DNA from: Bacteroidales bacterium
GTDB lineage: Bacteria; Bacteroidota; Bacteroidia; Bacteroidales; 4484-276
Assembly: GCA_018400545.1 (NCBI GenBank)
Contig: JAGYLT010000015.1
Span: 1-18,135, forward strand
Direction: 5' to 3'
Length of the DNA: 18,135 nt
Shown here: one piece after another, positions 1-6,576 of the stretch
Position numbering within the stretch: position 1 is the first letter of the stretch
Layout of the letters: each line of letters opens with the position of its first letter
The notes under the pieces: generated by a model
What the model saw: only the letters and a program-made list of their open reading frames with translations
Databases searched by the model: none
What the model was told of the DNA's origin: nothing
Position numbers and translations under genes: made by a program

Positions 1-2
1 TT

Positions 3-1889
3 TCGATGATCGATATGATCCTGAGCAACAGCCAGGCCGGACTGATCGACCTGAACCTGAACCAGCAGCAAAAAGTTTTACGCGCCGGGAGCTATGCCAA
101 CTTTATGAAAGATTATGGCATGCATGTTTTCTATGGCTCGCCCCGCCAGGACCAAACACTGGAAGAAGTGAAAGACCTGCTGCTGGCCGAACTCGAAAAA
201 GTGAAAAACGGGGAATTCGATGAATGGATGCTGGAAGCCATCGTAAACGACATGCGACTGCGGGAAATCTACCGCAACGAAAGTAACTTCTCCAGGGCAT
301 TCACTTTTATTGATGCTTTCATAAAAGATGTTTCTATGGAAGAACGCCTCACTTTTATCGACGAGCTGGAAAAAATAACCAAAGATGAACTTGTGGCTTT
401 TGCCAAAGAAAACTATGCCGACAATTATGTGGTGGTTTATAAACGTTCGGGCGAAAGTACCAATATCGCAAAGGTTGAGAAACCTGAGCTTACCCCCGTG
501 CCGCTGAACAGAGAATACCAGTCGGAGTTTTACAAGGAACTCACCTCCGTTAAACCCGAGGAAATTAAACCGGTGTTTTTGGATTATGATGCACAGATCG
601 ACCAGAAAGCCCTGCAACCAGGCCTGGATATGTTTTACATCAAAAACAAGAACAATGAAATTTTCAACCTGTACTATATCATCGATATCGGAAAAAATCA
701 CGACAACAAATTCCCGCTGGCGGTAAATTATCTGCCCTATCTCGGCACCGATAAATACACACCCGCCGAATTGCAGCAGGAATTTTTCAGGCTGGGACTG
801 AGTTTTGGAGTTAACACAGGCGATGACCGTTCTTACGTTTACATTTCAGGATTGAGCAAATCCTATGAGAAAGCCATCGAACTGCTTGAACATGTTGTGG
901 CCAATGCAAAGCCCGATGTAAAGGCATACAACGATTATGTGGATGGGATTTTAAAGCAGCGTTCCGACAGTAAGAAAAATAAGAACACCATCCTTTACGG
1001 CGGTCTGATGAACTACGGGATTTATGGTGAAAATTCTGCATTCAGGGATATCCTCACCGAAGAGGAACTGCGTGCCATTGATCCTGCTTCACTCACGGAT
1101 TTGGTTTCGAAAATAACATCTTACAAACACAAGATTTTCTATTACGGGCCGGCCAATTTCAATTACGCCAGTCAAACTGTTGAAGATATGCATACGGTTC
1201 CCGAAACCCTGGCCGATCTGCCTGAGGGCAAAAACTACCGCCAGATCGACAATACCTCCAATGAAGTTTACCTGGTGAATTACGATATGGTGCAGGCCAA
1301 TATCCTGATGGTTTCGAAAAGCGTACCTTTTGACAAGAATCTGATCCCCCCATCCAGGGTGTTCGGGGAATACTTCGGTGGCGGACTGTCGTCCATCATT
1401 TTCCAGGAAATCCGCGAATCGCGGGCGCTGGCCTACAGCGCATTTTCAGCATTTTCCACACCTTCAAAACCGGATAAAAACCACACCGTTTACGGATTTG
1501 TAGGTACCCAGGCCGATAAACTTGAGATTGCCACAACGGCGCTGCTCGACCTGATGAACAATATGCCGGAGGCAGAAAAACAATTTGAGCTGGCCAAAGA
1601 ATCGATCATCAAAAAAATCAACACCGAGCGGATTACCAAAAGCAGTATTTTCTGGAACTACCTGGGCAACAAGGAAAGAGGAATTGATTACGACATACGC
1701 AAAGATGTTTACGATTATGCGCAGGATGTTTCCATTGAGCAATTCAGGGATGATTTCTTCAACCAGTATATCAAGGGGTTGCATTACAATTTTATGATTC
1801 TCGGGAATAAAGAATCCCTGGATATGGGCTCACTATCAAAAATCGGCGACATTCATGAACTTGAGCTGGAAGAAGTATTCAATTATTAG
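3..1889 (+). CDS. M16 family zinc metallopeptidase, C-terminal part (5' end outside window)
   Basis: The frame is open to the left edge, so this is the C-terminal 628 codons of a longer gene; the first ATG at position 6 is internal. The protein resembles pitrilysin/insulinase-type M16 peptidases, which have four similar alpha-beta domains. The zinc-binding HXXEH motif of the family sits in the first domain and is not in the window, so activity cannot be judged. Visible M16 features are a middle domain around residues 190-400 and a last domain beginning near residue 430. The last domain carries a glycine-rich segment (YFGGGLSSIIFQEIRE) followed by RESRALAYSA, the usual C-terminal R/Y-containing region that contacts substrate. 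The family cleaves peptides in the periplasm or cytoplasm. The gene stands alone and ends in a strong hairpin terminator 38 bases after the stop. Confidence 0.88.
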   Translation, partial: SMIDMILSNSQAGLIDLNLNQQQKVLRAGSYANFMKDYGMHVFYGSPRQDQTLEEVKDLLLAELEKVKNGEFDEWMLEAIVNDMRLREIYRNESNFSRAFTFIDAFIKDVSMEERLTFIDELEKITKDELVAFAKENYADNYVVVYKRSGESTNIAKVEKPELTPVPLNREYQSEFYKELTSVKPEEIKPVFLDYDAQIDQKALQPGLDMFYIKNKNNEIFNLYYIIDIGKNHDNKFPLAVNYLPYLGTDKYTPAELQQEFFRLGLSFGVNTGDDRSYVYISGLSKSYEKAIELLEHVVANAKPDVKAYNDYVDGILKQRSDSKKNKNTILYGGLMNYGIYGENSAFRDILTEEELRAIDPASLTDLVSKITSYKHKIFYYGPANFNYASQTVEDMHTVPETLADLPEGKNYRQIDNTSNEVYLVNYDMVQANILMVSKSVPFDKNLIPPSRVFGEYFGGGLSSIIFQEIRESRALAYSAFSAFSTPSKPDKNHTVYGFVGTQADKLEIATTALLDLMNNMPEAEKQFELAKESIIKKINTERITKSSIFWNYLGNKERGIDYDIRKDVYDYAQDVSIEQFRDDFFNQYIKGLHYNFMILGNKESLDMGSLSKIGDIHELELEEVFNY

Positions 1890-1926
1890 AGTTTTTAAAT
1901 ATTTTTTTAAAATGGTATTTCCGGGG

Positions 1927-1965
1927 TCCCCGGTTAAGGTTACTTTGCCGGGGATTTTATTTTTT
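1927..1965 (+). terminator. Rho-independent terminator of the M16 peptidase gene
   Basis: A perfect 7-bp stem TCCCCGG (1927-1933) / CCGGGGA (1948-1954) is extended inside by AAGG/CTTT (1936-1939 / 1943-1946) around a TTA loop. It is followed directly by TTTTATTTTTT on the + strand. The T-run is on the + side only, so it serves the M16 gene. The same T-run, read on the other strand, supplies the last codons and stop of the nfo remnant. Confidence 0.8.
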
Positions 1966-2064
1966 GGTGAACAAGGCAAATGCTTTTGCCCCTATCTTAT
2001 GGGCATTCTCCGGGGCATATTCAAAACCATATGAAGTACTCACATGTGCACCTATGCGCTTCAT
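1957..2064 (-). pseudogene. nfo: Truncated endonuclease IV (nfo) remnant, N-terminal 35 codons
   Basis: Reading the minus strand from ATG at 2064 gives a 35-residue frame. It begins [10 protein letters not shown], continues through [13 protein letters not shown] and ends ALFTKK before TAA. Endonuclease IV (AP endonuclease of base excision repair, a zinc-dependent TIM barrel of about 280 residues) characteristically starts M-K-x-I-G-A-H-V-S and has an ALFTKN(Q) motif at about this position, so nearly every residue fits the family. The frame then breaks: an expected AAA-AAT becomes AAA-AAA-TAA, and what follows is the terminator of the opposing M16 gene, not the rest of nfo. The remaining seven eighths, including all zinc ligands, are absent, so this cannot be a working nuclease. 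It lies 63 bp behind the glutathione peroxidase on the same strand. The family call is from recognition of the N-terminal signature. Confidence 0.8.
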
Positions 2065-2105
2065 TTATTTCTACTGAACTGATTAATGAAAGCGTGCGAT
2101 AGTTC

Positions 2106-2144
2106 TATTACCCTTTGATCCAGTATATTACCCTTTGATCCAGT
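2106..2144. repeat. 20-bp-period tandem duplication over the 3' end of the peroxidase gene
   Basis: TATTACCCTTTGATCCAGT occurs at 2106-2124 and again, identical over 19 bases, at 2126-2144. The right copy is the last codons and stop of the glutathione peroxidase (minus strand, Trp-Ile-Lys-Gly-stop); the left copy is a second gene end just downstream of it. The duplication is not a multiple of three but falls after the stop, so the protein is not changed. Confidence 0.9.
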
Positions 2145-2670
2145 TTACAATTTCTTCATCATCGGGCTTGGTGCGTGGCGAGAACATCTTCACAAAATTG
2201 CCGTCTTCATCGATGAGGTATTTTTGGAAATTCCACGAAACCTTCGAATCCATCACCCCGTTTTCCGATTCTTTTGTAAGCCATTGGTAAACCGGATGCA
2301 TATCATCGCCTTTTACAGAAATTTTTTCCATCATCGGAAATGTAACGCCATAGTTTTCGGAACAAAACTCACGGATTTCATCATGGGTGCCGGGTTCCTG
2401 GTTCATGAAATTGTTGGCCGGAAATCCAACGATCACAAAATCATCGCCACCATAATCTTCATAAAGCTTTTGCAGACCTTCGTACTGGGGCGTGAGTCCG
2501 CATTTTGAGGCGGTATTCACAACCAGTACTTTTTTACCTTCAAGCTTCGACATATCAAAAGTTTCACCTTCCAGTGTTTTTAAGGTGAAACTGTGGAAAT
2601 TTTTCTGTGCCTGCAGGCTGCCAAAAATTCCGAAAGCAATAATCAATATCAGCGATGCTGTCCTTTTCAT
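2128..2670 (-). CDS. Glutathione peroxidase family protein (Cys-type, exported)
   Basis: A 180-residue thiol peroxidase of the glutathione peroxidase family, reducing H2O2 or organic hydroperoxides; bacterial Cys-type members usually use thioredoxin. The start at 2670 is chosen because it begins a good signal peptide (MKRTASLILIIAFGIFGSLQAQ), suggesting a periplasmic enzyme. An in-frame ATG at 2715 would add 15 residues before it. Peroxidatic Cys57 lies in NTASKCGLT, the place of selenocysteine in animals, and the conserved WNFQKYL segment carries the Trp-Asn pair. The usual FPCNQFGxQEPG loop reads FPANNFMNQEPG, so the tetrad Gln appears to be Asn. A near-consensus -7 element on the minus strand (CTAATTTG, 2739-2746) precedes it and is divergent from the transporter promoter. 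Its 3' end is tandemly duplicated, and an nfo remnant follows. Confidence 0.92.
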   Translation of the reverse strand: MKRTASLILIIAFGIFGSLQAQKNFHSFTLKTLEGETFDMSKLEGKKVLVVNTASKCGLTPQYEGLQKLYEDYGGDDFVIVGFPANNFMNQEPGTHDEIREFCSENYGVTFPMMEKISVKGDDMHPVYQWLTKESENGVMDSKVSWNFQKYLIDEDGNFVKMFSPRTKPDDEEIVNWIKG

Positions 2671-2796
2671 TTTACCAAGTTTTAATTTGCAGAGAAACAA
2701 CCCAAAATCAGCCATTGTTCATTTTGTATTTCATGGTGCAAATTAGCCGTAGAATGTGGTAATATGTTGTAAGAAAACCGCCCCTTGTAATTCAGC

Positions 2797-2804
2797 TATC
2801 TTTG
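2797..2804 (+). promoter_or_regulatory. Bacteroidota-type -7 element (TATCTTTG) for the MFS-like gene
   Basis: TATCTTTG matches TAnnTTTG exactly. No TTG lies at the ideal distance for a -33 element (nearest are at 2767 and 2785), so only the -7 box is called. Its location favours ATG 2846 as the translation start over the GTG at 2756, which would lie upstream of the transcript. Confidence 0.55.
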
Positions 2805-2845
2805 CGCTCCAAATTAAAAATGAGCCAATTGTGGGACTGCTGAAT

Positions 2846-4126
2846 ATGAACATCTGTTGCGAGGAGCGAAGAACCTTCAGGCTGCATATGGCCTATTCGA
2901 TTATCGAAGGTTTTATTCTCGGCATCCTGGCGCTCAATGAATTTGTGTTCATCAAAAGCCTGCTTGGTTCAAACTATCAGTTGAGCGTGCTGTTCCAGTT
3001 CAGCATGCTGGTTTTTCTGCTCTTAATTTTCGTGAATGAATTTCTCAAGCGGATTAAAAAACGCAGGCTTTTTCTGCGGAAGGTCGGCATCATCACACGA
3101 TTGCCGCTGCTGCTGTTGCTTTTCTTTCCGCGCAGCCCGGAGGTTTACCAGGGCGATTCCATTTACCATCTGATATTTTTGGGCATTTTCCTGGTTTACT
3201 ACCTCGCCGCTTTGGTGATCAACCCAACCATCAACCTGCTGCTGAAAACCAATTACAGCCATCAGAATTTCGGCACATTTTACAGTTATGCACAGTCCGC
3301 CAACAAAATCGTATTGCTGGTTGTCACCTTCCTCTACGGCCTGCTGCTCGACTTCGACAATTACGCGTTTACCTATATTTTTCCCATTGCCTCGGTGCTC
3401 GGAATGGTTTCGATTTACCTGCTTTCCAGGATCAATTACACGCCGCCGGAAGTCCTCAACATTAAAAACTCGATTGCTGAAAGTGTGGCAACATCGGTAA
3501 AAAACATGGTTCGTATTCTCAGGAACAACAAGCCCTATCTACATTTTGAAATCGGGTTTATGCTGTATGGGTTTGCATTTATGACTACCTATGCCGTTGT
3601 TACCATTTTCTTTTATGAGGAGTTGAAACTAAATTATTCCAGTGTGGCGTTTTACAAGAATTCGTACAACATCCTTGCTATATTGCTGCTGCCGGTTTTT
3701 GGGAAAATCCTGGGCAAACTCGATCCCCGCAAGTTTGCAGTTATCACATACACCTCGCTTGCCATATATCTGTTTTTCCTGATGATCACCGAATATGTCC
3801 CTTTTTTCGTGGAGGTTTTCAACATCAAAATCTATTACACCCTCATCCTCTATATCATTTTTCATGGCTTTTTTGCAGCCACCATGGTGCTGCTCTGGAA
3901 TATCGGATCGGCCTATTTCGGCAAGGATGACGAGGCGGATATTTACCAGTCGATACACCTTTTTCTTACGGGGGTCAGAGCCATTTTTGCCCCGCTTTTC
4001 GGCATATTTATTTATGAACAATTTGGCTTCACCATCACCTTTAGCCTGGGTATTCTTTCACTAATTGCTGCCATTGTGCTGATGTACTGGTCGCGCAAAA
4101 ATAACCAGACAAAAACCTCAGGTTAG
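2846..4126 (+). CDS. Major facilitator superfamily-like transporter
   Basis: A 426-residue, very hydrophobic integral membrane protein with about 10-12 predicted membrane segments. Clear ones start around residues 15, 45, 80, 105, 150, 175, 235, 270, 300, 330, 365 and 390 of the product. A long polar stretch near the middle (about 195-225) fits the cytoplasmic loop between two six-helix MFS halves, and a basic loop (FLKRIKKRRLFLRK) near residue 72 fits a cytoplasmic loop. No substrate-defining motif is recognised, so the cargo is unknown. The frame extends upstream to a GTG at 2756. ATG 2846 is preferred because the TATCTTTG promoter box lies between the two, and MNICCEERRTFRLHMAYS is a normal short cytoplasmic N-terminus. 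It is divergent from the glutathione peroxidase and monocistronic by spacing. Confidence 0.72.
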   Translation: MNICCEERRTFRLHMAYSIIEGFILGILALNEFVFIKSLLGSNYQLSVLFQFSMLVFLLLIFVNEFLKRIKKRRLFLRKVGIITRLPLLLLLFFPRSPEVYQGDSIYHLIFLGIFLVYYLAALVINPTINLLLKTNYSHQNFGTFYSYAQSANKIVLLVVTFLYGLLLDFDNYAFTYIFPIASVLGMVSIYLLSRINYTPPEVLNIKNSIAESVATSVKNMVRILRNNKPYLHFEIGFMLYGFAFMTTYAVVTIFFYEELKLNYSSVAFYKNSYNILAILLLPVFGKILGKLDPRKFAVITYTSLAIYLFFLMITEYVPFFVEVFNIKIYYTLILYIIFHGFFAATMVLLWNIGSAYFGKDDEADIYQSIHLFLTGVRAIFAPLFGIFIYEQFGFTITFSLGILSLIAAIVLMYWSRKNNQTKTSG

Positions 4127-4130
4127 TTTT

Positions 4131-4187
4131 TTAACTTGCATTATCCCCAAAAATCATGATCCATTGCCACGTCCTTTAGGCGTGGGT
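4131..4187 (+). repeat. Dispersed REP-like repeat with hairpin, copy 1
   Basis: About 57 bases just after the MFS stop align with 10809-10868 after the SUI1 gene. Shared blocks are TTAAC, TGCATTA, AAAAAT, ATTGCC, CGTCC, GGCG and GGGT. The 3' half forms a hairpin CCACG(T)CC / GG CGTGG (4167-4185) with a TTTA loop and one bulged T. There is no T-run, so it is not a standard terminator. The pattern resembles REP-type elements moved by IS200-like (RAYT) transposases, but no such gene is in the window. Confidence 0.7.
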
Positions 4188-4226
4188 TTAGAAAAATGCA
4201 TCACATTCGTTTAAAAATCCTGCTGC

Positions 4227-4247
4227 CTGCCAACTGTTGACTGCCGA
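4227..4247 (+). repeat. Three tandem 7-mers CTGYYRA
   Basis: CTGCCAA, CTGTTGA and CTGCCGA follow each other without a gap at 4227-4233, 4234-4240 and 4241-4247, with a partial CTGC before them. They lie in the intergenic region before the SPOR-domain gene, and no coding frame runs through them. This short array is degenerate and its role is unknown. Confidence 0.6.
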
Positions 4248-4332
4248 TTTTTTCTGACCATATCAATCCATCATTTTCCACAAAAATTGCTGAAGTACCA
4301 TTTAATGACGTATTTCCGGTCGTAATTTTTCC

Positions 4333-4340
4333 TAATTTTA
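4333..4340 (+). promoter_or_regulatory. Weak -7-like element before the SPOR-domain gene
   Basis: TAATTTTA departs from TAnnTTTG only at the last base and sits 14 bases before the ATG, the distance seen for the better promoters in this window. No good -33 TTG is present, so this is a weak call. Confidence 0.3.
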
Positions 4341-4353
4341 CCGCTTCAAAATC

Positions 4354-5697
4354 ATGAAATATATGGGTAACTTTCTGCAGAAATCAGTGTTTACTTTCAC
4401 CTCAAACATTTTAAAAATATTGGCCTTTGGCTTTCTCCTGATTTTAGTAACGGATAATTATGTATCAGGTCAGATTTTAGCTGAAGAAATCGTTGACCTG
4501 GAATTTGAATATCCCGACAACATCAATGCCGGGGAATCATTCACCTTTACGGTGATCATGAAAAAAGCGGACAATTACACCGCTCCCGGATCGATCAGAT
4601 GTACATTTAACGGCGGAATGACACCCGGATACAGCCAGATGAGCGGAGCCGATTTTTCCATTGAAAATTCCACAGCAACAATTCTATGGAATAAAATTTC
4701 AAAAAGCAACATCATTCATTTTCCGGTATCCGTAAAAACAACCAAAGATCAGGGTGGGGTTTATCCGGTGCGCGTAAATTACGCAGATGGAAACGGATTA
4801 CACCTCCATAAGAACGTTGGTGTTTTAATAACGGGGAAAGATAAACCGGCCCGTCCACTTCAGCCCATTGTCGAAAGCCCATTCACAGTAAAGCTTGTTT
4901 ATCCCAAAGAAGTTCATTTTGACGAGGAGTATTACATGGACATCGTAATTGCCAAAGGGAAAAACACCGGCGGGGCGAAAGTTTTCTTGCAGGTACCGCC
5001 ACAAAGTGAACTCGCTGTTCTGGATTTCCCCGATTATAATTACAAGCAAGAGCCGGGCGATTTATGCATTCGTTTAAACACCATGCCTGCCAGCCCGGAA
5101 TTTAAAATTCGCTGTAAAATAAAAAATACCAGCAAGATGAAATCGGTTTATCCGGTGAGGGTAACTGTAGAAATTTTGGATGGCAAAAACCTTTCTTTTA
5201 ACGATTTTATCCTGGTAACTGATACCAAAACCATTTCCCGATCTACAAAATGGAAAAACTCCCAGCGTTCGGTTAATGCTGCTATTAATGCCGACACAGG
5301 TTCACTTTTTGATGAACTCGACTACTTATTAAACACATGGACAAAATCGACCGGTAAGCTAAAAAAATCAATCCCTGAATTGCAAAAGGAAACCCCGCCA
5401 AACTCAAATGAAAGAGAGGTTATCAATTCGATACTTTTTGAGGATGTGGTTTTTTATTCTATCCAGATAGCTGCTTCGCAAATTGAACTGACCCGCTTAG
5501 AAAGCCAGCTTGAGGAAAAAGGAATCAGGGAAAAGATACTTGAAGACTATGATGGCAGGATTTACCGATATTCGGTAGGCGATTTCGAGACCATCGAAGA
5601 AGCCCGGGCACTGCGTGAAAAACTTGCTTCTAATGGATATCCCGATGCGTTCATCGTTGAATACGTAAATGGAGTCCGCAACCGCTCTTTTTATTAA
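4354..5697 (+). CDS. Exported protein with two tandem beta domains and a C-terminal SPOR domain
   Basis: A 447-residue protein. Residues 1-40 form a long basic and hydrophobic leader ending near SGQ, so it is probably exported to the periplasm or held by an N-terminal membrane anchor. Residues about 46-160 and 176-290 look like two copies of one beta-sandwich domain. Each starts with hydrophobic-x-YP followed by alternating strands, and each has VYPVRV near its end (136-141 and 265-270, 129 residues apart). Residues about 295-360 are a polar linker. Residues 365-441 fit a SPOR domain (FYSIQIAAS, YRYSVGDFETIEEARALREKL), which in known cases binds denuded peptidoglycan glycans at division sites. 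A role at the cell wall is inferred. I do not recognise the beta domains as a named family. It ends against the channel gene, the two stop codons overlapping by 4 bp. Confidence 0.8.
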   Translation: MKYMGNFLQKSVFTFTSNILKILAFGFLLILVTDNYVSGQILAEEIVDLEFEYPDNINAGESFTFTVIMKKADNYTAPGSIRCTFNGGMTPGYSQMSGADFSIENSTATILWNKISKSNIIHFPVSVKTTKDQGGVYPVRVNYADGNGLHLHKNVGVLITGKDKPARPLQPIVESPFTVKLVYPKEVHFDEEYYMDIVIAKGKNTGGAKVFLQVPPQSELAVLDFPDYNYKQEPGDLCIRLNTMPASPEFKIRCKIKNTSKMKSVYPVRVTVEILDGKNLSFNDFILVTDTKTISRSTKWKNSQRSVNAAINADTGSLFDELDYLLNTWTKSTGKLKKSIPELQKETPPNSNEREVINSILFEDVVFYSIQIAASQIELTRLESQLEEKGIREKILEDYDGRIYRYSVGDFETIEEARALREKLASNGYPDAFIVEYVNGVRNRSFY

Positions 5698-6527
5698 TCT
5701 TTGCTTTTGAGTTCCTTCCCGCAATATTTACAATAAACCGCATCATCATCATGCTGCCCGAGCTTGCACGACTTGCATCTGCTAACTGTTTTTTTTGAAG
5801 GCTTTTCTGCCCGGATCATTTCTACCGAGATGATTCCCGTTGGCACTGCGATTATAGAATAACCAAGAATCATGATTATGGAGGCGAAAAATTGTCCCAG
5901 AATGGTTTGCGGTGTAATATCGCCAAAACCAACAGTGGTCAGGGTAACGATGGCCCAGTAGATGCTCTTGGGAATGCTGCTGAATCCATTTTCGGGACCT
6001 TCGATAAGGTACATAAATGATCCCATAATCACAACCGAGGCAAGCACCACCTCCAGAAAAACAATAATTTTATATTTGCTTTGCCTGAGCGAAATCTGTA
6101 AAACCTGCGAGGCGCGTAAATATCTGCTGAGTTTGAGAATCCTGAAAACCCGCAACATCCGTAAAATCCTGATCACCAACAAATAATGACTACCAGTTAT
6201 TACGAGGCTGAGGTAAGTCGGCAGAATAGATAGCAGGTCTATAATCCCGTAAAAACTCTTAACATAATCCAGTGGTTTCCTGGAAACGGCTATTCGCGTA
6301 AAATATTCGATGGTGAACAGGATGGTAAAAATCCATTCGGCGTAAAAGAAAATGCGTGTGAAGCGCAGGCGCAGCTCACTTACACTGTCGAGCATTACAA
6401 TGAATACACTCAGGATAATCGTTACCAGCAGGACTACATCAAAGTTCTTTCCGGCGCGGGTATCGGAATGAAATATGATATCATAAAACACGTCCCTGGC
6501 GGATTCTGTTTTTTTGTTTTTTCCCAT
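5694..6527 (-). CDS. Voltage-gated K+ channel-like ion channel with C-terminal zinc ribbon
   Basis: A 277-residue six-segment channel subunit of the inner membrane, expected to act as a tetramer. S1 is about residues 31-50, S2 60-80, S3 94-112 and S5 153-175; S6 is about 212-236. S4 (about 120-138) has arginines and a lysine every third position (RILRMLRVFRILKLSRYLR), the voltage sensor pattern. The pore loop has the selectivity filter TTVGFGD (197-203), with Phe in place of the commoner Tyr. The C-terminus adds C251xxC254 and C266xxC269, a zinc-ribbon-like pair on the cytoplasmic side. It has its own promoter, whose -33 box lies only 11 bases beyond the 3' end of the TIGR02757 gene. Direct current measurement is the only proof of ion specificity; K+ is inferred from the filter. 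Confidence 0.9.
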   Translation of the reverse strand: MGKNKKTESARDVFYDIIFHSDTRAGKNFDVVLLVTIILSVFIVMLDSVSELRLRFTRIFFYAEWIFTILFTIEYFTRIAVSRKPLDYVKSFYGIIDLLSILPTYLSLVITGSHYLLVIRILRMLRVFRILKLSRYLRASQVLQISLRQSKYKIIVFLEVVLASVVIMGSFMYLIEGPENGFSSIPKSIYWAIVTLTTVGFGDITPQTILGQFFASIIMILGYSIIAVPTGIISVEMIRAEKPSKKTVSRCKSCKLGQHDDDAVYCKYCGKELKSKD

Positions 6528-6547
6528 TGTTTATCGAACTGTGGATT

Positions 6548-6576
6548 CAAAAATAGCTATTTTAAAATTTCTCAAA
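6548..6576 (-). promoter_or_regulatory. Promoter of the ion channel gene (-33 TTTG, 17-base spacer, -7 TATTTTTG)
   Basis: On the minus strand TTTG (6576-6573) is followed by a 17-base spacer and TATTTTTG (6555-6548), an exact TAnnTTTG match. Transcription would start near 6541 and leave a leader of about 14 bases before ATG 6527. The -33 element lies inside the last codons of the upstream TIGR02757 gene. Confidence 0.65.

Noticed and set aside
78..701. Long minus-strand open frame opposite the M16 peptidase
   Set aside because: Shadow of a real coding frame; no family features, while the + strand gives a coherent M16 protein.
2820..2843. Seven-codon leader peptide (ATG 2820, TGA 2841-2843) just before the MFS-like ATG
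   Set aside because: Too short to separate from chance; no attenuator-like structure accompanies it.
2756..2845. GTG start at 2756 for the MFS-like gene
   Set aside because: The -7 box at 2797-2804 lies downstream of it, and the added residues look unlike a transporter N-terminus.
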